Shown: one piece after another, positions 58,324 through 64,000 of the stretch
How positions within the stretch are numbered: position 1 is the first letter of the stretch
How the letters are laid out: each line of letters starts with the position of its first letter
From: a bacterium
GTDB lineage: Bacteria > 4484-113 > JAFGCY01
Length of the DNA: 64,000 nt
Assembly: GCA_020849855.1 (NCBI GenBank)
Contig: JADZFO010000003.1
Coordinates: 34,611-98,610 of the forward strand
Direction: 5' to 3'
Notes under the pieces: generated by a model
Seen by the model: only the letters and a program-made list of their open reading frames with translations
Databases searched by the model: none
What the model was told of the DNA's origin: nothing
Made by a program: the position numbers and the translations under genes

Positions 58324-60447
58324 GTGAGTTATACAGGTCTGCTTACGGCTGGGCTGGCCTTGTTGATCCTTGCTTTGGTCTCCTGCGGCGGACAGCCGCA
58401 GCCGCAGACCTCTGCGCCCCTGAATACGCCCACAGATGCGCCCACTGATGTGGCTGCGCCGGGTGCTGCGGGCCTACCCTCGCTGCGTGACATTGAAGAG
58501 CTGCTGCCGGCGCTGAGCGGCCGGGGGGCGAGTTACAGTCCCGCTGATCTGTACCGCGATGGCGCGGACCTGGAGGCGCTCCTGCCGAGCCAGCTTGTCA
58601 GCCCGGTGGAGAACGAGCCCTGGCTGACTTACCAGACTGTCAGCATCACAGGCGCCGGTCTGCAGGGCCGGGCCTATGCCGCCTACAGCCTGTGGCCCGG
58701 GGACTACAGCGGCGAAGCTCGCATCAGCCTCAACTGGGGCAGTGCTGTGCCTGCCGGCACGGCCCTGCTGGCCCTGGCCAACTGGCAGAGCCTGCGCTGG
58801 GAGCTGTGGCCGGTGGATGCCAGCGGCAGCGTGCTGCTGCCGGAGCTTGGCAGCTATACAGCGCCTGACGGCCGGCTGCTGCTGATCTGCATGCTGCAAA
58901 AGACCAGCCTGCGTTCGCTGCGCTGGATCCGCCTGGGCAGCCCGGCGCCAGAGCCGCAGATTACAGGCCAGCCGCTGCTGGGCCGCGTGCCCTTCACGGT
59001 GCAGTTTGACGGCAGCGCCAGCACGGACGAGGGAAGCATCGCAGAGTACCTCTGGGACCCCGAAGGCGACGGCAGCTTTGTCTCCAGCGGAACAGACGCG
59101 CAGTTTCAGTTTGAGTACACGCAGACCGGCGATTACAGCGCAGCGCTGCGCGTCGTGGATAACAGCGGGGTCTATAACACGGCCAGCACGACGGTGCAGG
59201 CACGCGATTATGTCTTCCACAGCTTTGGCGACGGCGAGCAGCAGTATGGCAGCCGGGTCCTGCCCGCCGCGGATGGCAGCCTGATCATCAGCGGGGCGAT
59301 GCGGGCCGGGGCCACCTATGCGCCCATGCTGGCGCTGACTGAGCCGCAGGCGCCGGCGGTGCAGGCCTTCATCAAGGTGCTGCCGGGGAACTTTGAGGCC
59401 CGGGACTGCGCCCTGGGGCCCGACGGAGCTGTGTATCTGTGCGGGACCCTGGTGCGCAGCGGCGGCGAGCTGAACGCCGTGCTGCAGAAGTGGAACCCCG
59501 ATGGCAGCCTGGTCTGGAGCCGCGAGTTTGGCTCCGAGCTGGACAGGGAGGCCTTCAGGGCGCTGGTCTGCAGCGCGGACAGCGTTTATGTGGCCGGCGA
59601 GATCCTGCCGGAGGGCGGCGCGCTGCAGGGCCTGCTGGCGCGGATCAGCAGCGAGGGCAGCCTGCAGTGGATCAGCGTGCTCAGCGAGCCACAAAGCAGC
59701 GTCTTTTATGACCTGGCCTGGCTGGAACCGGAGGCTAGCGGCGAAGCCGCCCTGCATGCCTGCGGCGGCTTCTTTGCCGCCGGGGACCCGCAGGCCCTGT
59801 ACTGCAGTTTTGACAACGCGGGGAACCTGCTGGCCAGCCAGAGCCTGGGGTCGGCCGCCGCGGCTGAGACTGCCTTTGGCCTGCTGGCCAGTGGCAGCGC
59901 TGCAGCAGCAGAGCTGTGCATCGCCGGGACAGGCAGCAGCAGCGGGGAGAGCTTCAGCTTTGTCTCGCGGCCGGGTGCGGGGGGCAGCCTGATCCCGCTG
60001 GCCGGCGCGGACAGCATGAACCTATGCAGCCTGATCGCGCTGAGCGGCGGAGGCCTGGGCCTTTCGATAAGCGCGCCGGACCTGGAAACCAGCCAGACCC
60101 GCAACCTGCTGCTGGGCCTGAGCAGCGCGGACTTCAGCATCAGCAGCGGGCGGGTGATGGACTTTGCCTATGGCGAGCTGATCTTCGGCGCGGACATGCT
60201 GGAGCTTAACGGAGAGCTGGCGCTGGCCGCCGGCTGCGGCGGGCCGCTGCCCCAGCCGCTGAGCATTGAGCTGGAGGCGCAGCTGCTGGCCCCGGAATGG
60301 GAAGCAGTCAGCGCCCAGGCTGAAGAGCTGGCAGGGCTGGGCGTCGGGCTGCATTCCGGCCCCGCGCTGGAGCTTGATAACGGAGCCTTCGACCGCCAGA
60401 TCCCCGGCGACAGCGACATGCTTTTTGGTCTGCTGGCGCTGCAATAG
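58324..60447 (+). CDS. PKD-domain lipoprotein with 'YVAGS' propeller repeats
   Basis: The 707-residue product starts at the GTG at 58324 and has a lipobox LVSC at about residue 21. Organisation: family N-terminal domain (LLALANWQSLRWELWPVD), PKD domain (PFTVQFDGSASTDEGSIAEYLW, DGSFVSSGTDAQFQFEYTQ) around residues 215-295, then repeats with the form VYLCGTLVRSGGELNAVLQK and SVYVAGEILPEGGALQGLL. It is a close relative of the preceding lipoprotein, 40 bases upstream, and probably arose by tandem duplication. Each copy keeps its own promoter. Confidence 0.8.
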   Translation: MSYTGLLTAGLALLILALVSCGGQPQPQTSAPLNTPTDAPTDVAAPGAAGLPSLRDIEELLPALSGRGASYSPADLYRDGADLEALLPSQLVSPVENEPWLTYQTVSITGAGLQGRAYAAYSLWPGDYSGEARISLNWGSAVPAGTALLALANWQSLRWELWPVDASGSVLLPELGSYTAPDGRLLLICMLQKTSLRSLRWIRLGSPAPEPQITGQPLLGRVPFTVQFDGSASTDEGSIAEYLWDPEGDGSFVSSGTDAQFQFEYTQTGDYSAALRVVDNSGVYNTASTTVQARDYVFHSFGDGEQQYGSRVLPAADGSLIISGAMRAGATYAPMLALTEPQAPAVQAFIKVLPGNFEARDCALGPDGAVYLCGTLVRSGGELNAVLQKWNPDGSLVWSREFGSELDREAFRALVCSADSVYVAGEILPEGGALQGLLARISSEGSLQWISVLSEPQSSVFYDLAWLEPEASGEAALHACGGFFAAGDPQALYCSFDNAGNLLASQSLGSAAAAETAFGLLASGSAAAAELCIAGTGSSSGESFSFVSRPGAGGSLIPLAGADSMNLCSLIALSGGGLGLSISAPDLETSQTRNLLLGLSSADFSISSGRVMDFAYGELIFGADMLELNGELALAAGCGGPLPQPLSIELEAQLLAPEWEAVSAQAEELAGLGVGLHSGPALELDNGAFDRQIPGDSDMLFGLLALQ

Positions 60448-60503
60448 TCCCTGCGGGCATGAGTCGGCGTTCAAAAGAAGGGCGCGGGTTGCCTGCGACC
60501 CAG

Positions 60504-60677
60504 CCGTCTCGCCCAAGCGCTCGCCGGCCTGGACAACGCCGGGCTAAGCCCCAAGGCCATTCCGTCTCGCGCAAGCGCTCGCCGGCCTAGGCAACGCCGG
60601 GCTAAGCCCCAAGGTCATTCCGTCTCGCGCAAGCGCTCGCCGACCTAGGCAACGCCGGGCTAAGCCCGGCAGCCATA
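60504..60677 (+). repeat. Three 58-bp tandem repeats
   Basis: Units start at 60504, 60562 and 60620 (CCGTCTCGC). Each carries AAGCGCTCGCCG, GGCAACGCCGGGCTAAGCCC. The core matches the dispersed repeat at 50.2-51.0 kb. The rest of the 310-base gap between genes contains a terminator and a small hairpin. Confidence 0.8.
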
Positions 60678-60691
60678 TCTAAACAAGGTAA

Positions 60692-60715
60692 AGGGCGCGG
60701 GTTGCCCCGCGCCCT
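60692..60715 (-). terminator. Terminator of the tsf/rpsB unit
   Basis: AGGGCGCGGG / CCCGCGCCCT form a 10-bp stem with loop TTGC. On the minus strand it is followed by TTTACCTTGTTT. It lies about 40 bases beyond the tsf stop. A second hairpin GCGGACT / AGTCCGC is at 60734-60749. Confidence 0.75.
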
Positions 60716-60757
60716 GGATAGTCCAGTTAAGATGCGGACTGAAGTCCGCGCTCCCGC

Positions 60758-61657
60758 TTAGGCGCCAAGCTGGAAGCGGTGGAAGCGGGCGACGGTGATC
60801 GTGTCGCCAAGTTCCTTTTCCACGCCCTTGAGCCAGTCGCCGACCTTGAGCTTGTCGTCCATCACGAAGGGCTGCTCAAGCAGCACGTTCTCCGCGAAGA
60901 ATTTGCCCATGCGGCCCTCGACCATCTTCTCAGCGATCTCGGCGCTCTTGCCCTCGGCCTGGACCTGCTCCAGCAGGAAGGCGCGCTCCTTGGCGATCAC
61001 ATCGGCGGCGATGCTCTCGCGGCTGACGCCCTGGGGGATGCTGGCCGCGATCTGGAAACAGATGCCCTTGACGGCCTCAAGGAAGCGGGCCTCCTTGTGG
61101 GTCTCCGGCTTGCCGGTGGTGACGCAGACCAGCACGCCGATGCGGCCGGCGGTGCCGTGCAGGTAGTCACCGAGGTAGTCGTTGGGATCGTTGCTGCGCT
61201 CGATCACCACCGCGCCAAGCTGCAGGTTCTCGTGCACCTTGGCCACGGACTCGGTGATGGTCTCATGCAGGGGCTTGCCGTTCATGTCCAGCTCGCGCAC
61301 CACATCCAGCTCGACGCCGCGCAGGGCCTGGCCGGTCTGGACATCCGCGGAAAGGACAAACTTCGCCAGCTCGTCGATCAGGCTCTTGAAGTTATCGGTC
61401 GCGGCGACGAAGTCGGTCTCGCAGTGCAGGATCACCATGCTGCCGTTGCGTTCGTCATCCTTGTGGATCTTGATCAGGCCCTCGTTGGCCGCGCGGTCCG
61501 CCTTGGAAGCGGCCTTGGCCAGGCCCTTGGCGCGCAGCAGGTCCGCGGCCTTCTCCATGTCGCCATCGGCCTCGGCCAGCGCCTTCTTGCAGTCCATAAT
61601 GCCTGCGCTGGTACGCTCGCGCAGTTCCATCGCCATCTTTGCTGTAATCTCAGCCAT
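60758..61657 (-). CDS. tsf: Elongation factor Ts
   Basis: EF-Ts recharges EF-Tu with GTP. The ATG at 61657 has GAGGAG six bases upstream and gives 299 residues. An upstream in-frame ATG (61741) is not conserved. The N-terminal UBA-like segment reads AKMAMELRERTSAGIMDCKKAL, the hallmark of the family. Later core motifs are GSMVILHCETDFVAATDNF and GRIGVLVCVTTG. rpsB lies directly upstream, the near-universal arrangement. Confidence 0.95.
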   Translation of the reverse strand: MAEITAKMAMELRERTSAGIMDCKKALAEADGDMEKAADLLRAKGLAKAASKADRAANEGLIKIHKDDERNGSMVILHCETDFVAATDNFKSLIDELAKFVLSADVQTGQALRGVELDVVRELDMNGKPLHETITESVAKVHENLQLGAVVIERSNDPNDYLGDYLHGTAGRIGVLVCVTTGKPETHKEARFLEAVKGICFQIAASIPQGVSRESIAADVIAKERAFLLEQVQAEGKSAEIAEKMVEGRMGKFFAENVLLEQPFVMDDKLKVGDWLKGVEKELGDTITVARFHRFQLGA

Positions 61658-61799
61658 GTCTTTCTCCTCGCCGGTCTGCTTCAACGCCGCCAGTCCGCGG
61701 TCACGCAGTGCCAGCACATCTTCAGGCTTGAACCTGCCCATGGTGTTTCAGCAGCCAGGCCGGATTGCTCCGGCCCGGCGTTTTGGACTCATGTAATAC

Positions 61800-62747
61800 C
61801 TAGGCTTCGGCGGAACCATTCAAATCGCCGTTGACCTCGGGCTCCGGGCTGGGAGCGGGGGCTTCGCCCGCCGGCTCCGCCGGGGCCATGCCGTTGGAGG
61901 CATGCGTGTCAGCAGCGCTCTCCGCCGGGGTCTCAGCCGCGCTGGCGGCAGCAGCGGCAGCGGCGGCAGCCTTGGCCTTCTTGTTGCTCTCGCCCAGCAG
62001 CGCGGCGGCGTTCTCATCCTCCGCGGTTTCGGCGGCGCGGATGAAGACGCTGTCCGGCGGCAGATAGCCGTACTTGGCCTCCATGATGCTGTCGGCCACG
62101 ATCTGGCAGAACAGACGGATGGAGCGGATGGCGTCGTCGTTGCCCGGCAGCTTGAAGTCCACGTCGTCCGGGTCGCAGTTGGTGTCGAGGATGCCGATGA
62201 TGGGGATCTTCAGGCGGCGGGCTTCCTTGACCGCGATACCTTCCTTCTTCACGTCGACGATGAAGAGCGCGTCGGGCAGGCCGTTGAGGTCTGCCAGACC
62301 GCCGAGGAACTTCTCCAGGCGGCTCATCTCGTCGTCGATGAAGCGGCGGTCCTTCTTGGTCAGCTCGTCGATCTCACCGCTGTCGCGCATCTTGCGCAGC
62401 TCGCGCAGGCGCGCGGTACGGGCGGAGATGGTCTGGCGGTTGGTCAGCAGGCCGCCCAGCCAGCGCTGGTTCACATAGGGCATGCCGCACTTGGTCGCCT
62501 CTTCCTTCACCGCATCCTGGGCCTGCTTCTTGGTGCCGACGAAGAGGATGTTCTTGCCCGCGGAGACCAGCTCGTGGACGTAGGCATGCACCTCGTCGAT
62601 CAGCTTGGTGGTCTGCTGCAGGTCAATGATGTGGATACCGTTGCGCTTGGTATAGATGTAAGGTGCCATCTTGGGGCACCACTTGCGCGTCGGGTGGCCG
62701 AAGTGAACGCCACACTCCAAAAGCTGGCGCAGCGAAATAAGAGCCAC
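61800..62747 (-). CDS. rpsB: Ribosomal protein S2 with an Ala/Glu/Pro-rich C-terminal tail
   Basis: The GTG at 62747 follows AGGAGG by five bases. Residues 1 to about 250 are S2: SLRQLLECGVHFGHPTRKWCPKMAPYIY, WLGGLLTNRQTISAR, LPDALFIVDVKKEGIAVKEAR, IPIIGILDTNCDPDDVDF. The last 60 residues form a low-complexity tail (KAKAAAAAAAAASAAETPAES, then PAEPAGEAPAPSPEPE). S2 tails vary among phyla and need not be structured. The product is 315 residues instead of the usual 240-260. Confidence 0.95.
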   Translation of the reverse strand: MALISLRQLLECGVHFGHPTRKWCPKMAPYIYTKRNGIHIIDLQQTTKLIDEVHAYVHELVSAGKNILFVGTKKQAQDAVKEEATKCGMPYVNQRWLGGLLTNRQTISARTARLRELRKMRDSGEIDELTKKDRRFIDDEMSRLEKFLGGLADLNGLPDALFIVDVKKEGIAVKEARRLKIPIIGILDTNCDPDDVDFKLPGNDDAIRSIRLFCQIVADSIMEAKYGYLPPDSVFIRAAETAEDENAAALLGESNKKAKAAAAAAAAASAAETPAESAADTHASNGMAPAEPAGEAPAPSPEPEVNGDLNGSAEA

Positions 62748-62831
62748 TACAACCTCCTGAGAGGGGATTTGATTAGCCGCCCACGGGCACCCGCGATGCG
62801 GGCGTGGCTTCGCCGGGGGAAGCGGGCGAGG

Positions 62832-62862
62832 ATTATAGCAGGCGTCGGCAGATATATGTCAA
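62832..62862 (-). promoter_or_regulatory. Promoter of the rpsB-tsf unit
   Basis: On the minus strand TTGACA (62862-62857) and TATAAT (62837-62832) are consensus hexamers, with a TG two bases before the -10 (extended -10). The 19-base spacer is longer than the 17 preferred. The transcript would have a leader of about 80 bases. Confidence 0.7.
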
Positions 62863-62959
62863 GCCTGCCTGCCCTGCTGCAGCCAGCATTCCTGAAGCTG
62901 CGTTCCAGTCCGAGGCGTCAGGCGTACTGATGTACGCGCCCGGTGAAGCATCCAAAGCC

Positions 62960-62983
62960 GGGGCGGGAATTCCATCCCGCCCC
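62960..62983. repeat. Variable-arm palindrome ending CCCCTAC
   Basis: GGGGCGGGA-ATTCCA-TCCCGCCCC is followed by TAC. It belongs to the family seen at 35.0-35.5 kb. It lies 23 bases left of the insertion sequence. Nothing else is recognised in the 62.75-63.0 kb gap apart from the rpsB promoter. Confidence 0.6.
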
Positions 62984-63005
62984 TACATGTTGAGTTTCGG
63001 GAGGT

Positions 63006-63982
63006 TGTTCACACAGAACTCTGTGAGATGCTGAAGGTTACGAGCACAACGGCATCCGGAGGAATCCTGCGTGAACAACCAATGCAAGCATAGCAAGTTC
63101 AGTGTGCGCGAGCGGCTTCTGGCCGTGAAGCGCGTTCTAGAAGAGGGCTGGCGGGTAACTGCCGTATCCAAAGCGATCGGATCCAGCCGTCAGATCATCT
63201 ATCGCTGGATAAAGCGATTCCAGGAGTTTGGGGAGGCGGGCCTTGAGGATCGCAGCAGCCGTCCCAAGAGCTGCCCGTGGCGGCTGGACGCCCTGATTTG
63301 TCTGGCAATCCAGAGGCTGCGGCTGGACGGCCACCCTTTGCGGGTCGTGGCGGAAAGGGTCCAGCTGCTGCCTTGTACAGTCTGGCGGCAGCTGAAGCGT
63401 TGGGATCTCAACCGCCGTGCGCGTCCCGAGCGCGAAGCTGTACAGCGCTACGAGGCAGACAAGCCCGGCGAGCTCGTGCACATGGACACCAAGAAACTAC
63501 GCAGCTTCGACTGGGCCGGGCGCAAATTCATTAATGATGGCGGACGACGCCAGCGGGGAGCGGGACGGCAGTATCTGCACGTCATGGTCGACAGTCACAG
63601 CCGGATCGCCTTTGCACAGATCCTGCCGCGCGAAAATGCCGCAGCCAGTCTGGCCTTCTTCCAGGCAGCTCAGGAATTCTTCAGCAGCCTGGGGGTCTCG
63701 ATTAGCCGCCTGTTGACCGACAACGGATCAGCCTACCGCAGTAAGGCTATGGCGGCTGGGTTGCCCGAAGGCGTGAAGCACAGCTTTACCAGGGTGCGGC
63801 GACCTCAAACCAACGGCAAGGCTGAGCGCTTCATCCGGACCGCCATGGAAGAGTGGGGCTACCGCCGCTACGAAAACAGCCGCCAGCGTGATTCGATCCT
63901 GCCCCAGTGGCTGAAGTACTACAATGAAGAGCGTAGCCACAGCGGAATCGGGCATAAAGCCCCAATCTCAAGACTGTAAACA
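63006..63982 (+). mobile_element. IS481-family insertion sequence
   Basis: The ends TGTTCACA (63006-63013) and TGTAAACA (63975-63982) form short imperfect terminal inverted repeats with 7 of 8 matches. They enclose a single DDE transposase gene whose stop codon lies inside the right repeat. TG...CA-type ends fit the family. No target duplication is visible, so the exact boundaries are approximate. Confidence 0.6.
63071..63979 (+). CDS. IS481-family DDE transposase
   Basis: The 302-residue product begins with a helix-turn-helix (RVTAVSKAIGSSRQIIYRWIKRF), then an rve integrase core: VHMDTKKLRSF (first Asp), SRLLTDNGSAYRS (second Asp) and RRPQTNGKAERFIRT (Glu). The C-terminal YYNEERSHSGIGHKAP is typical of IS481. 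The start is a GTG; frame and length are intact. It probably moves the 1-kb element it lies in. Confidence 0.92.
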   Translation: MNNQCKHSKFSVRERLLAVKRVLEEGWRVTAVSKAIGSSRQIIYRWIKRFQEFGEAGLEDRSSRPKSCPWRLDALICLAIQRLRLDGHPLRVVAERVQLLPCTVWRQLKRWDLNRRARPEREAVQRYEADKPGELVHMDTKKLRSFDWAGRKFINDGGRRQRGAGRQYLHVMVDSHSRIAFAQILPRENAAASLAFFQAAQEFFSSLGVSISRLLTDNGSAYRSKAMAAGLPEGVKHSFTRVRRPQTNGKAERFIRTAMEEWGYRRYENSRQRDSILPQWLKYYNEERSHSGIGHKAPISRL

Positions 63983-64000
63983 GGCTCCTGCAACTCGACA

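Noticed and set aside
62999-64000. Target-site duplication of the insertion sequence
   Set aside because: No matching short direct repeat could be seen on both sides of the proposed ends.

Overview
This is a GC-rich bacterial chromosome segment. Housekeeping genes (rpsB-tsf, typA, purC, ftcD, sdhC and a PilB/GspE-type ATPase) sit among many exported proteins. At least seven lipoproteins with PKD-type or related beta domains, a dockerin-like lipoprotein, a Tat-type export signal and a pilus/secretion ATPase point to a free-living, probably diderm bacterium with an elaborate surface. I cannot name the phylum from sequence alone. Genes start in two ways. Exported minus-strand genes mostly carry a GGAGG-type ribosome-binding site. 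Many plus-strand genes have a -10 box (TAAAAT, TATACT, TAATAT) ending 5-9 bases before the start codon, so their mRNAs are probably leaderless.

Region 1 (1-16.6 kb): a partial dockerin-like lipoprotein and a tandem VOC protein, then a cluster of six related exported proteins (2.6-10.6 kb and 13.1-16.6 kb, all minus strand) built from one or two copies of a roughly 350-residue module that I do not recognise. One of them has an in-frame TGA. A DNA-damage/modified-base group (EVE protein, Y-family polymerase, two AlkB-like dioxygenases) lies within and beside this cluster. The polymerase and the first dioxygenase share an identical 14-base palindromic promoter element.

Region 2 (18-28 kb): three large PKD lipoproteins on the minus strand alternate with a plus-strand amidase, a pentapeptide-repeat membrane protein and ftcD. 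Convergent neighbours nearly touch. Region 3 (28-48 kb): ftcD, an AhpD-like CxxC protein, an aminotransferase with a long disordered N-terminus, and an AhpD-family selenoprotein gene in which UGA replaces the second cysteine of the CxxC motif, with a plausible bacterial SECIS hairpin. Then come sdhC, further lipoproteins, a CPBP protease, purC, a cation exchanger and a PilB/GspE ATPase behind a structured leader.

Region 4 (48-54 kb): a Tat-exported protein, a gene-poor stretch rich in dispersed repeats and a purine tract, and an AT-richer, apparently acquired restriction pair. The pair is a DUF262-HNH nuclease and a separate, frameshifted SRA-like reader. A 42-bp palindromic minisatellite then runs into the stop codon of typA. 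Region 5 (54-64 kb): typA, two PKD lipoproteins with leaderless-type promoters, a 58-bp tandem repeat, tsf and rpsB, and an IS481-type insertion sequence at the right edge.

The strongest leads for something undescribed are the tandem-module exported family, the Cys-x-x-Sec AhpD-like protein, the split SRA/DUF262-HNH system and the shared palindromic promoter of the repair genes.
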